From the NCBI GenBank assembly GCA_013399855.1, contig VXAY01002085.1, positions 499,855 through 563,854 on the forward strand: 64,000 nt of DNA, written 5' to 3'. Positions 1 through 10,489 of this stretch are shown here, piece after piece. Source of the stretch: Oxyruncus cristatus (taxonomy: Eukaryota; Chordata; Aves; Passeriformes; Cotingidae). The first letter of the stretch is position 1. The number at the start of each line of letters is the position of its first letter. A program made the position numbers and the translations under genes. The notes beneath the pieces were generated by a model. The model searched no databases. It was given only the letters and a program-made list of their open reading frames with translations, and had not been told where the DNA came from.

Positions 1-1235
1 CAGAAGGAGTTCTGAGTACACATTACAGAGAAACCCAGCTTGATCCCCCACCACTGACTGATCAGCTCTGAAGTTCACTGGTGCACTCTCCAGAGTGTGT
101 ATCTCCACATTATGTACCACACTGCTTTAACCCCATAGGACACCAAGGCCCTTACCCAGTCACCGTGCCAGACTGTGGACATCTCCAGGTCCTGTTGCCT
201 TCGTGCTCATCAACTGGTCTGTACTTGAACTTTGCTAACAACTAAGAAAAACACACAGTTGGATTCACCTCCTGGGTCAGGCACATAAAGCTTCTTGAAC
301 ATAAAATTCTAGTGACATTGTATTATTGTGTACTATGCTGTAGCTGGCAGTTATTTACCCATAAGCATGTGAGAGGGTATCGCTGCAGTGATATCAGCAA
401 CCTGTGTTTGGGCAACTGAGTCATTCTGCTAAATTTAAGTATCTACAAGGTAAGTGATTACAACATAAGTGATTACACATGGACTAGATATCCAAGCTCC
501 AGTTACAGTCAATAGACACCTGGTCAATAGATTCAATGGAGATACAAAGCTATTCAGCTCTCCTAAAGCAGGTATCTATTTTAAGAAGAGATAAATAGAT
601 CCCTAGACTCCACTGACTGTACTGGCTACATGTTCATTGACTATGATGGAAGCTTAGACATTGGTATTACATGTTGTAAGCTATGTTGGTATTACAAGAA
701 TTTAGATCTCTGAATCTAAAGCTAAATTCTATGTTTAAAGACAGTTGCATTTTTAATAAACTACTGCTAGACAGTTGCATTTTTCTTTTAATAAACTAGT
801 CTTTGGAGTTTTGTAAGCAAATATTGGATGCAAAAATACTGTTCTTTCATATTTTGAATAAATATTAATATAACCTATATTAAAAAGTTATGAATTAGAA
901 AGAGACTTCAATTACCTCTGTCTAAGTATTACTATCTAATTCTATATTTTTAGACTATTTTATGATAATTTTTTTAATATATCTATTCTGAATGTCATGC
1001 TTATTGGTCTAGAAATATTTTCATTCTGAATTATGAATAAAACTCCAATAGTAAATATCATTTAAATATAATTGACTTTCCTAATGTGGATTTTCTAAAA
1101 CACAAGGTACCAAGAAAACATATTTTTCCAGAACTTTCTTTTAGCTACTGTCACATACAAATTATCTTCCACTTTCTTTTTTTTCATATTTGTGACTTTG
1201 ATACAATTGATAACAATTAGTGCATGTCGAGCAGA
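1..1235. other. Unique AT-rich intergenic or intronic DNA
   Basis: I see no coding frame, RNA gene or repeat family here. The one local structure is a short direct duplication at about 739-763 and 769-799, where a segment beginning AGACAGTTGCATTTTT and ending AATAAACTA occurs twice about 30 bp apart; the second copy has an extra CTTTT. Confidence 0.6.
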
Positions 1236-1352
1236 GATATGGTGGAACCTTTAACCTTGAGACATTCAAGGACGTGGGTTAAGCTGCTTTGAACATGAAG
1301 CTGTACAAGATGCTTTCTGGATGTCCCTTCCAAATGATGTGATCCTGATGCA
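1236..1352 (+). mobile_element. Old CR1 LINE 3'-end fragment
   Basis: The segment aligns by eye with the last ~120 bp of avian CR1. It has GACATTCAAGGA near the start, a TGCTTTGA block in the middle, GATGTCCCTTCCAA, and then TGATCCTGATG in the position of the usual ATTCTGTG-type tail. That order gives plus orientation. It is heavily diverged and lacks everything upstream, so it is a 5'-truncated dead copy. A short open frame on the opposite strand (1217-1417) falls in this repeat and is not a gene. Confidence 0.55.
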
Positions 1353-2625
1353 ACTATTTTGAGTTCAATATTTGTGTTTCTTAAAGCAATGAGATAAAAC
1401 AAGACCTCAGTTCTCATGTTTCATCCAGAATTTTGTAATGAAAAACATGCTACATTTCTACTTCTGTTTTGTTGTTTTTTGGTTTGGCTTTTTTTTTTTT
1501 TTTTCCCTTAAAAGAGAAAAGAATACCTTTGATAAAACACAGGTGTCTCTGATCACTGACTGAATCAGGAATGAGCTAGGACTTCAAAACTCTTGGTTTC
1601 AATTTCATGATGAGAACCTCAATTGTTATTAGACCATTATTAGATTTAATCAATAATCCATAAGTTAAATAATTTTTCATGTTTATTTTGTTATTATAAA
1701 TCCTAGTGTTACTTAGCAGGTAGTTGCTTTCTCAGCATCTGGGGAAAATTATTAAATTTCAAAAAAGGAAGAGAGTTGTGCTCATGAGGAAGGAAATGTG
1801 TTTTCTATTTTTTTGGAAGCAAGAGATAAGATCTTTCATTTTTACTGGAAATTGGCTATTTTCCATCAGCTTTTAAAAATATTTTGAAAAACCTATTTAC
1901 AGGGAGTTAATGAAGTACCATACAAATTCAGTTTAGAAGAAATAACTCTTTTATACAGGAAAATTCCCATGTATTTGGTAATTTTGATGATAAGTTGCTT
2001 AGCAAATATGCACTACATGAACAAAGGAAGGGAAAAAGAAATGTGTTACTCAAAGTAGTCTGAAAATACAAGTTATATCATATACAGACAGAAAGCAGGA
2101 AGTCAAGTTTTGGCAATTTTTTTAAATCATCTTCTGATAAATATGAAACTGTCTATTTTATGGAGCTTATAAATTCAAATAATCTTTCCATTGACATTAA
2201 AATCTGCAGCAGGTTTACCGTGCGATGTGTACACGGGAGACGTGAAGCTGTGTAATTAAGTATGAGCAGTCACTGAACAGAAGTTTAGTGAGTTCAGGCA
2301 AAAAGACTGAGCATCAAATGAAATGGAAAATTCTATTATTATGTATGTGGTTTTGAGTAAAGAGCTTCTACTTACGGTTAGGTTTAGAGGCTAGGTGTCA
2401 TCTTTATGCCACTCATCTAATTAATGCTTTTTTTCAGAGAGATCTTTTCCTTTCTGTTTCTTCACCGACTGGGCGCAGCCACACTGAGGGAGGTTGCTGT
2501 TAGCGATGTGGAACACGTAGCTTTGTTAGACAACTTCTTAAAAAAATTCTGATGTAGCAGGAACACAGAGAAAAGCTTTATGTGATCCAAGCACCAGCTT
2601 CACATTTTAAGCCTTATCAGGCCTC
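1353..2625. other. Unique AT-rich DNA, no gene seen
   Basis: Only AT-rich sequence with homopolymer runs such as the T-run near 1491-1504. I recognise no coding frame, transposon or RNA gene. Confidence 0.6.
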
Positions 2626-2682
2626 CATTCACATTCAAACACCTCATTCACATTCAAACACCTCATTCACATTTAAACACCT
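2626..2682. repeat. Tandem repeat, 3 x 19 bp
   Basis: Three consecutive copies of a 19-bp unit (CATTCACATTCAAACACCT) lie at 2626-2644, 2645-2663 and 2664-2682. The first two are identical and the third differs by one base (C to T). It is a small minisatellite-like expansion in otherwise unique DNA. Confidence 0.95.
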
Positions 2683-3435
2683 GAGCAGACTAAGGTAGAG
2701 AAAAGAACGGCTAAAGGTTATAACAGCACAATTTTATAGTGCACTTTCTAATTTAATTGCTGGGAAAAAGGAACAGTTCTTCTAAACCCAGGCATATTGC
2801 TGATGAGGCATGGAGGAAAAGGCAGAGGTAGTGCAAGTGCAAGGGGTATCTCTGTTTTCTGTTCCCTTGTGTGAAAGCATAGGTGTCTCGTTTGTTCTGA
2901 TTTCAGAAAAAACATGTTAAAATTTGCAGAGAGTCTGAAACAATAGTTCTTAGTTACAAACTCCTCTATTTACTTCAAGAATTTCCAGTATTCACACCTG
3001 CCAATATTCTAAATTCAACAGTGATAGTCTGACAGTGATCTCCTGAATCTGCTGTTCTTAGGATGTTATTTTAATTGGTGTACTATGCAATCTGCTTGAT
3101 TCCTGCCCCAGAGCAAATGCACTTTGAGGATTGTTAACTGTTTCTAAGCCTACCTAACCTGGAAGATATTTGTGGCAAGACATTCTATCAGAAGGTAAGA
3201 GGAGATGAGGTCATTAAGATATGGTTGCTTTAGAACACATAGCAAGGCAGGGCACAAAGAAGGATTAGGGCTCAACCACGGATGACTTGTGCACCTTATT
3301 GTGGATGATATCCAGCCTTCTACACTAGCTATTTTGGAGGCTGTTTCCTCTGTCTTGTTGGATGTTTTCATTTACATCTTACTGTTTTCTTATATTCTAA
3401 TTCTCTGCATTTTAAATGCACTATTTAATTTTAAA
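2683..3435. other. Unique AT-rich DNA, no gene seen
   Basis: Two overlapping short frames on opposite strands (3150-3371 minus, 3289-3489 plus) show no domain or family resemblance. The second is Leu/Ile-rich as expected of AT-rich noncoding sequence and ends in the hairpin at 3468. I do not call either a gene. Confidence 0.55.
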
Positions 3436-3482
3436 CATTATTGTTCTTTACATACTCATGTTTTGGTATTTGTCACTAAAGC
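3436..3482 (-). repeat. 47-nt segment repeated inverted at 6073-6119
   Basis: The reverse complement of this stretch recurs at 6073-6119 with 46 of 47 positions equal (one A/G difference), about 2.6 kb away in opposite orientation. No similarity is visible beyond the 47 nt on either side. It belongs to no repeat family I recognise and overlaps the left arm of the hairpin at 3468-3497. Confidence 0.93.
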
Positions 3483-3497
3483 AATTTAGTGACAAAT
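3468..3497. repeat. Perfect 13-bp hairpin with GCAA loop
   Basis: Positions 3468-3480 and 3485-3497 are exact reverse complements (ATTTGTCACTAAA / TTTAGTGACAAAT), separated by the 4-nt loop GCAA, a GNRA-type tetraloop if transcribed. No terminator or RNA-gene context supports a functional hairpin. A local template-switch mutation is the simplest origin. Confidence 0.95.
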
Positions 3498-5837
3498 TTA
3501 ATTTTAGAGTTATGACATTCTTTGAAGGCTGGATGTTGAATTTAATAGGGGGTGTTTCCAGAGTGGAAAATTTTTGAACAGTATCCTATACTGGATATTA
3601 CCGATTTGCATAATTTATCAGAAAATATTAATTATTAATTTTAATTATTGTTAATTATCTAGGAAATATTTGTAAGGACATGTCCTGCCTGAACAAGATA
3701 AAAGATTGTAGCATGTAGTTTCCAACATAAAATGGCTCAAGAATGGAATTATTTTTTTCCATTTTCAGTGTTGTACTTTTTATGGTATTTTCTGAGTGAA
3801 ATTTTAACTTTCCTTAATGTGTGGACAGATTTTCATGGTTCTATTTGATACAGAGCATATGTGAAGTTTGCAATCAGTTTAAAGTATCAATATTAAAAAT
3901 TTATGGAGAACTGATTCTGAATGTTGGTCAGGTGAATATTTTTTCGTGAATTCTTCAAACCCACCAAAACCCAAAGCCTAACCATTTATGTAACACTATG
4001 TACACAAAACCCTTTTCTGCCTTGCAGCAAGGAACATGCAAATTTGTTTTGTGGTTTGGATTTATAGGGTAGATTTGGATTTGCAAATTTGGATCCTAAT
4101 GCATGTTGACAGAGTAGCGAAATCTTAATCAGGATTTTGTTTCGATGATGACTGAGGTAGACTGCTAAGATGGCAGTTCCCTAACTCATGGCAGTCTTGG
4201 CAATATCTGTGATCAGTTCTATCAGGATTGTTTTCTGACTTTCCAGGGATGAGAATAATTTTTGTAGTAATAATACAAGAATATCTTCCATTTTTCACTA
4301 CTGGCAATATAAAATGACAATAAAAATAAGAGATAAAAAAGACATCTGTCTCTTATTAAGTAATGGTAAGAGGTCTCTTGATTATTGCCTTATCTGTTGC
4401 TTAAATTAATGAACTCCCAGTGCACAAGATTCAGAATTAAAAAGACAATCAGTAGCTATAACTTGCACAGTCAATTTTTGTGTCAAAGAGAATTGGAATT
4501 TGCTTAAGAGTATAATCTGTTAGTATTTCAACTAGATTTATTAAGGTGTGAAAGAATTAGGTATAAAGACAGAATTCAATTTCCTCAGAAGATCAAAATA
4601 AAGCTTTAGTAAAGGAAGATGTAGCTATGCAATAATTACAGAAACACAGTTTCCCTGTCTTGGAAAGTGAATCAATTTCTTAGAAAAGTAAATGTGGGAC
4701 CTTCACAACTTAAACAGTTCAATTCCAGAGTTTGAGATAAAATTAAAAAAAAATAAAACAAAAACCAAAAATCAAAACCCAACAAACACCAAAACCCCAA
4801 CCAGTTTGGGAGGCAAACATTCCCTGGTTTGCAGGTTTGCCATGTGTTATTTTCTAACTATGTGCAACACATTCAGATATCCAATATATTTGGAGCAATA
4901 CTACAATAAAAGAAGAAATTTTGTCTTCCTTTGCCAACCTCCAGACCTTTTAATGCATCATCCTTAGGTATGAAAGATTAGGTTTCAAGCTAGGCATGTG
5001 TTGGAAAGGTCACACTCCAATTTCCAAGCCCAAGAGGAAAATGAAAGGATGCTGGCTGGCTAGTTCTTTAGAGTTTGCTTTTTAGATATAAAAGAAAGAA
5101 AAAATTGGCCAACTTTGGAAACCATCTCCCTTTTAGGAGGTCATATTTATTGGAGAACAACCCTTTACAATTGCATTAGTCATTTTGATCTTTCAGGTTA
5201 GCAGACATTTTCAACCTCAGTCATGACTGTCAATACAGAATTAGAACGTTGCTATCACATCTGTAAAAATGGGCAAGGATCTTCAGACATGAATAACTGA
5301 ATTTTGGCATTTTTAACTATATATGGAAATTGACATATAAAGGTGTAGTTCTCAGCAGTGCTGAATATCCAAAACTTCCTAGTTTAATGGGAGCACTCGC
5401 ATAAGCAGGAAGTGCTCTATGGAGCTAAAATGTAATTTATTTTAATAGTACTCTTCATGCACCATGGCACAAAATGCTTTTCAAGAAAAGCAAATCTCTT
5501 TCCTCAGTTGTAACACTGTAAATTCAACATGACTTTATATTTAAAGATAGGAAAGAGAGAGTAAATTTCATGCAAAATGTTTAAGAAGTGTTATAATGCT
5601 TCCTAAACATGTAAGGGTTCAGATATAAAATAGAAGAATAAGGAGAATAAGGAATTTGTTTGGAACACGATGTAAACACTAGAGTTTCTAATTTTTGTGA
5701 TTTTTTTTCTGCTTTATTATTTGGTGGCTGGTATAAGCTGTGGTATATCCTTGGTGATGCCTGACACTGTTGGTTGGCCACCTTGGTAAGTTTTTATATG
5801 CTAGTATTAGGATTGACAGAAATTTTATTTGTGTCGG
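3498..5837. other. Unique AT-rich DNA, no gene seen
   Basis: AT-rich sequence without a recognisable gene or repeat. The 91-codon plus frame at 4692-4967 is Lys/Asn/Thr-rich from an A-rich run and has no family resemblance. The frame at 4125-4307 (minus) likewise shows nothing. Confidence 0.55.
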
Positions 5838-6066
5838 GATCCTCAGGGCACCCCCAGCCCTACCTGCCTTCCTCCCCTTCCCAGGCTATCCCCAGCCCTT
5901 CCCAGGGCCCAGGACACCACGACAGCCCCCAGGGTCATCAGCCCCTGGCCCAGCAGTGTTGCTGAAGGGGTGGTCTCCAGCTCCCCACAGCCAGGCCCTG
6001 CCCTGTGGGGAACCCCCAGGAGAGCCCCAGTGGTCTCAGCTCCCAGGAGATGCCCTGAGAGTTTGC
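5838..6066. other. GC-rich island of unknown origin
   Basis: About 230 bp of strongly C-rich sequence (G-rich on the minus strand) sits abruptly in AT-rich flanks. It is open in several frames on both strands (5770-6099 and 5843-6097 among others), which is what GC-rich, stop-poor DNA gives by chance. The frames are Pro/Gly/Ala-rich and recognise nothing. Repeated CCCAG/CCCCAG words suggest simple-sequence expansion or a fragment of an unidentified element. It ends a few bases before the 47-nt inverted copy at 6073. Confidence 0.6.
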
Positions 6067-6072
6067 TACTCT

Positions 6073-6119
6073 GCTTTAGTGACAAATACCAAAACATGAG
6101 TATGTAAAGAACGATAATG
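6073..6119 (+). repeat. Inverted copy of the 3436-3482 segment
   Basis: Forty-six of 47 bases match the reverse complement of 3436-3482, with a single mismatch near the 3' end. It begins GCTTTAGTGACAAATACC and lies directly next to the GC-rich island. Confidence 0.93.
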
Positions 6120-6685
6120 ACAGCAGGTATGCATTACGCAAAGCGCATGTGGTAGTGGCTTCATACCTAAGTCCTATACACAAAGAAAAGAAAATAAAAA
6201 ATAAGTAGTTGGAAGGTTTTATTCAGTGTCTCTTCTAAACAGACATCAGGAGCTTGTATTTGATCAAAATGTACATTTTTGAATCCCACCAATGTATGCT
6301 TTAAACAGCAAAACACCACTTCCTTTTACTTCATTGCAAAAATATTGTTGCACATTAATAAGTCTTTGATGCTTAACTAGCTGATTGTCATTTACTAGCA
6401 CATATGCAGCTATGCACAACATTCATTTCGAAGTGCTTATTGTAAGATAAAAATAGGAAGAGATGAAAGTCATTAGAGAAGAAAATATTTTTTCCCAGTG
6501 TTAGTCAAAGGGTGTAATTGTTTGGGTTTTTTATGACCTCTTTTATTTATCATTTTATTAACAAGTGAATGCATTTTTAAACTTTATTCCTATAAAATTG
6601 AATGGAGGATTTTAAGAAGCAAGGTCTAGGGATTAAATTAGAAGGCCCTGATTCAGTATGTCTTGGTGCCAGCAATATGTCTTTA
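6120..6685. other. Unique AT-rich DNA, no gene seen
   Basis: No coding frame or repeat recognised between the inverted copy and the start of the LTR at 6686. Confidence 0.55.
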
Positions 6686-7262
6686 TGTTGTACTTTAACC
6701 ACAGCCAGCAAGTAAATACCACTTAGCTGCTCACTCAGTCTCCATACATCCTTGTCCTTATCCTCGTGGGGAGAAGAATCAGAAAGAAAAGGTAAACCTC
6801 ATGGTTTGCGATAAGAGCAATTTATTAATTGAAGCAAAATATAATAATAATAATAGTACTAGTAGTAATAGTGGTAGTTTTATGAAAAGGGAGAAACTAA
6901 CAAACCAAGGTCATGTGCAGTACAATTTCTCACCACCCACTGACCAATGCCCAGCCTGTCCCTGGGCCACAAACATCCCCCCTCTGGCTAACTCTCCCCA
7001 GTTTGTACACTGGGCATGACATTCTGTGGTATGGAATATCCTCTTGGCCAGTTCGGGTCAGCACCTCTGGCTATGCTCCCTCCCAGCTTTTTGTGCAGCT
7101 CCTCACTGGCAGAGCGTGAGACACCAAAAAGTCCTTGACTTAGGGTCAAGGTAAGCAACAGCCAAAACATCAGTGTGTTATCAACATTATTCTCATACTA
7201 AATCAAAACCACAACGCTTTACCAGATACCAGGAAGAAGGATGAAGTCTGTTCTAGGCAAAA
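6686..7262 (-). mobile_element. Endogenous retrovirus LTR, minus strand (LTR A)
   Basis: Read on the minus strand this matches an avian ERV LTR type I recognise. The 3' end terminates in CA (TG on the plus strand at 6686). Inside are a GAGTGAGC..GCTAAGTGG..GCTGGCTG block, a polyadenylation signal AATAAA (minus, at 6821-6826), a trinucleotide tract (about 6839-6880), and a degraded promoter GCCCAGTGTACAAACTGG (about 7001-7020) where related copies have a TATATAAA box. TTTAGTATGAGAATAATG (about 7185-7202) lies near the 5' end. The 5' boundary near 7262 is uncertain because the sequence runs straight into another element. No gag, pol or env is present, so it is a solo or truncated LTR. I know this LTR type from memory of avian genomes and assign no database name. 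Confidence 0.75.
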
Positions 7263-7454
7263 TGATTGCGGTGGTGGTTTGGAATAAAAGGGGGCACCAC
7301 AGGTTTGAGTGATCAGCTCATTACCTGGTGGGTGTATGCTCCCCCACTGCCCCCCTTTCGCCTGGCCCCAGGGAGCCCCACAAGGACCCACACAGACCAG
7401 GGGAGAGAGGCGAGCAAGAGAGAGAGCTTATTGTGGGGAAGGGTCATATATAGG
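7216..7454. repeat. Direct duplication, copy 1 (239 bp)
   Basis: This 239-bp block is repeated base for base at 7456-7694. A single N at 7455 separates the copies. It covers the 5' end of LTR A plus part of the adjoining LTR-like element. Identity across a lone N suggests an assembly junction rather than a biological tandem repeat. Confidence 0.95.
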
Positions 7455-7455
7455 N

Positions 7456-7694
7456 GCTTTACCAGATACCAGGAAGAAGGATGAAGTCTGTTCTAGGCAA
7501 AATGATTGCGGTGGTGGTTTGGAATAAAAGGGGGCACCACAGGTTTGAGTGATCAGCTCATTACCTGGTGGGTGTATGCTCCCCCACTGCCCCCCTTTCG
7601 CCTGGCCCCAGGGAGCCCCACAAGGACCCACACAGACCAGGGGAGAGAGGCGAGCAAGAGAGAGAGCTTATTGTGGGGAAGGGTCATATATAGG
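7456..7694. repeat. Direct duplication, copy 2 (239 bp)
   Basis: Second copy of the 7216-7454 block. Here the sequence continues past TATATAGG into CTTCAGGGGG, so copy 2 carries the natural downstream continuation. Copy 1 is interrupted at the N. Confidence 0.95.
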
Positions 7695-7830
7695 CTTCAG
7701 GGGGATCAGAAAAACACCAATAGAAACCCCTGAAAGTTTACAGAATCCACCAATAACAAGTAAGGGTTAACATCCAATAGGAAAGGGTTAATAAAGGCCA
7801 ATAAGAAAACTTCTAGATATCTTCCCAGCA
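7503..7830 (-). mobile_element. Second minus-strand retroviral LTR-like fragment (LTR B)
   Basis: On the minus strand this region has promoter-like order. Four ATTGG (inverted CCAAT) boxes lie within about 7719-7805, followed by the TATA-like CCTATATATGACC (about 7683-7696), then CACAATAAGCTC and a CT-rich tract (about 7655-7680). This resembles U3-R of an avian ERV LTR. GC content rises sharply across the R-like part. Its junction with LTR A (about 7262/7503, depending on duplicate copy) is unresolved, and the family is not one I can name. No retroviral coding sequence follows. Confidence 0.5.
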
Positions 7831-8522
7831 CATTCCTAAGAGAGATAACAGTTTTCTAAAAGCATTTTGGAAAGAAGAAGCTGTGACTTAGCAAAAACTT
7901 ACAAAAAAGACATTTTGAAACATGTAAAACAACATTAAAAACTTCTGATTTTACAGCATTTAGGCTGTTCTCTTCATTCTCTTTAGTAGTCCATTTCTGA
8001 CAGGACTTTTTCCACCCCACATAAAGCATGTCATTTCCCACAAATGATGACACATAATAGCCTTTGAGTACAGCTAAAAATTCTGCCCCTTCAAAAATTT
8101 TACTTTAAATAATTCACAGCAGGGCTAGAAATTGTGTTTAGCTGTAGTGATTCTAGTTCTATGTTTTGTATGTTTTGTAAAACTTTGCCCTTGGACATGA
8201 GGTATATTGCTATAGCCAGGTACATTACTGAGCATCTTCAAGCTGTAGGTTTGCAGCTGGTGTGATGGTCTGAGGACAATATGTTCCATTAGAATGCTAG
8301 AGTAATAAGGAAACAGTCAACACTTCAGAAACATAAGAATGTTCTGGCCTTAAATAATCTCAGCATGGTGAAATTTCAATAGGTGAGCCACAAATATGCA
8401 GTCACATACGACAATGAAAATAGCATGCATTCCTGTAGTTGTCTGCAAACACTTTGTAGACTTCTACTCAGGTTTTTTTCAGAATAAATTAATGGCTAGG
8501 TTTGAAACTGTCCCACTGTAGG
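7831..8522. other. Unique AT-rich DNA, no gene seen
   Basis: No gene or repeat recognised between the LTR fragments and the left arm of the large inverted repeat. The short minus frame at 7856-8053 has no family resemblance. Confidence 0.55.
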
Positions 8523-9916
8523 GCTAAAGGGAAATGACACAAGGCCTTTGAAATCCACCAGCATAGCTGGTCTACCTAAAACTCTGACCATAAGCTTTTT
8601 TCTTTTATTTCTCCCCTTCCCGGTATTTCCTCCTGGAAGAAGGGAGCTAAGAACCAAAGACAGGAGAACAGAAGATATTTCCCACATGCAGCATTTTCAG
8701 TTTTCCAGGGGTTTTTTTGTTCTAATCAGTTCTTGAGGGACACGGACAAAAATGTCCAAGATTTTGAGTATTTCCTGACCTGCTCTTTTCAGTGACATTG
8801 TTTTGTGAAAATCCAATTTTCTACTGGCATCCCTGAAGAGTTATGGCATCAGAATACCATGTACAGCCATTCCTGTCTCATTTGCAACAACCCTTGGCTG
8901 ACCTCCTCAGCATGGCTGGACAGCTGACTTAAGCTCTTTCAGAGCTCTTTCCTCTAAAACAAGGTGTGGGAGAAGCAGGAGGCAACCTGCTTGGTATAAT
9001 AGGTATAATCCACCTAAAAATGAAACACATACTTGTGACAGGATTGAATAAAAAAAGTTTAAAAGCATTGTCTAATAGGAGATATTATACAACTTAGGAA
9101 GTAATTACATTACCACCCCAGATCATTTCACACATGTGCAAGTATAAGTGCAGTAAAATCAAATTGATTTTCAGAGACATGGCCTACCTACAACTTCTAC
9201 GGACACCTTTTCTACTTCTCAGGGGCTAACACAAAAGCCAGGAAAGGAAGGCAATTATTTGATATTGAACAACATCTTTGCTTTGCCCAGTGATACCCAA
9301 GAGCTATTGATTAGAAAGGTAGACACAGCAAGGGAACACTGATAGTTAAAGGACACTTTTCCTTTAGGCTCTTCTTCTCTGAAGCAGGAAAACAGCTTGC
9401 CTGCTGTGACAAGAGAAAAAGAGGAAAATGATTTGTCTACTGGCTGGTAGCTTAGTAGGATCACACTGCAAGGCAGACACAGCAGAGCCTGCTGGAGTGC
9501 CACAGCATCTCTGAGTCAAGGCTTCTGGCTACTGACACTCCCTGTGCTGGCACTTGGTGTCAAGGGAGATGTCTGGGGCCAAACAAGTGTAGCAAAGGGC
9601 TTTGCAAATCTCACTGAAATTGGTCTGAGTTAGGCTTGGAGTTGGTTGGGATGCTTTGGTGTTGTTTTTCCCTTGGAGCACAAGACGTCAGACTTCATCC
9701 ACTTGTAATCACTTTTGGTTCTGCCGCCAGAGGGCAGGAGGAGCCAAACTTTAGTGGCTTCACAGTGATACCTTTCCCATTTTCCTACAGAAGGAACAGA
9801 GTGACTAAACTCTACTTTGTGACCTCTGCAGTCTCGAAGAAGGCTGCTGCTTGTGAAGGGAGACACTTTTGAAGGAAGGAAATCCAAGAGCATATCCTTG
9901 TGTATACCTTTATTTC
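8523..9916 (+). repeat. Left arm of large inverted repeat
   Basis: This arm pairs with 14422-15494 in reverse orientation. The part 9212-9916 matches 14422-15126 without a gap (paired coordinates always sum to 24338), and I count only about four or five mismatches. Further out, about 9127-9211 is moderately diverged, about 8820-9122 is present only in this arm, and 8523-8815 matches the other arm at roughly 75-80% with small indels. Open frames of 78-87 codons occur in both arms on both strands (for example 9636-9872 plus and 9255-9503 minus). They resemble no family and are shared because the arms are near-identical. Confidence 0.92.
8820..9122. other. About 300-bp segment specific to the left arm
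   Basis: At this point the right arm (about 15210-15240) passes directly from the CACATGTGTGAAA block to the AGCAGGTCA block, whereas the left arm has about 300 extra bases. It may be an insertion here or a deletion in the right arm. I see no transposon ends or target-site duplication that would decide. Confidence 0.7.
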
Positions 9917-10390
9917 TGAGTCCTTTTGCTTTCTCCTTTTGTACTACAGAAGATGATGAGTACAGGGAACATATTTGTTTGCTGTGGGCGAGGACCCATT
10001 TATGAATCCTCTTTCCATTTGGAAGAGGACCCATTTATGCATCCAAGAGTTCAGATAATCTCAGAGGGATGTGTTCCCAGGGTCCCTGACAGCTTTAAGA
10101 AAGAGAGCTTGTTAACAAATTTTTACGGACAACTGACACCCTATTGTGTACCATGAGATTTACTGTTTAGTGATTTTTGTCACTGGTTTAGTAACTTCTA
10201 GTGAACTTATTAAAGTCAGTTTAACTGTGAAAACAAAATAATATTAAATAGTAAATTACAGGCCCTGGGCCACTGTTTAATAGGCTGCCGATCAAACCTA
10301 ACACTTCTACGTGGAAGTGACTTGGAAGAAGTGGGAGGCAAAGTCCAACCCGGTGAGATCGACAGGAAAGCTGACACCCAACTCTGTTCT

Positions 10391-10480
10391 ATCCCATCCC
10401 ATCCCATCCCATCCCATCCCATCCCATCCCATCCCATCCCATCCCATCCCATCCCATCCCATCCCATCCCATCCCATCCC
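10391..10480 (+). repeat. Microsatellite (ATCCC)18
   Basis: Eighteen perfect consecutive ATCCC units, followed by one ATCTC variant. The minus strand reads (GGGAT)18, with GGG tracts every five bases, the pattern of a G-quadruplex-forming sequence. Because 5 is not a multiple of 3, the tract stays open in every frame and creates artificial Ser-His-Pro-Ile-Pro and Gly-Met-Gly-Trp-Asp frames in 10216-10673. These are not genes. Confidence 0.98.
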
Positions 10481-10489
10481 ATCTCATGT

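Noticed and set aside
9630..10034. 134-codon minus frame, partly repeated at 14445-14708
   Set aside because: Sharing is explained by near-identity of the inverted-repeat arms, not by protein constraint. The few differences include amino-acid changes and the first 47 codons lie outside the arm. No domain recognised.
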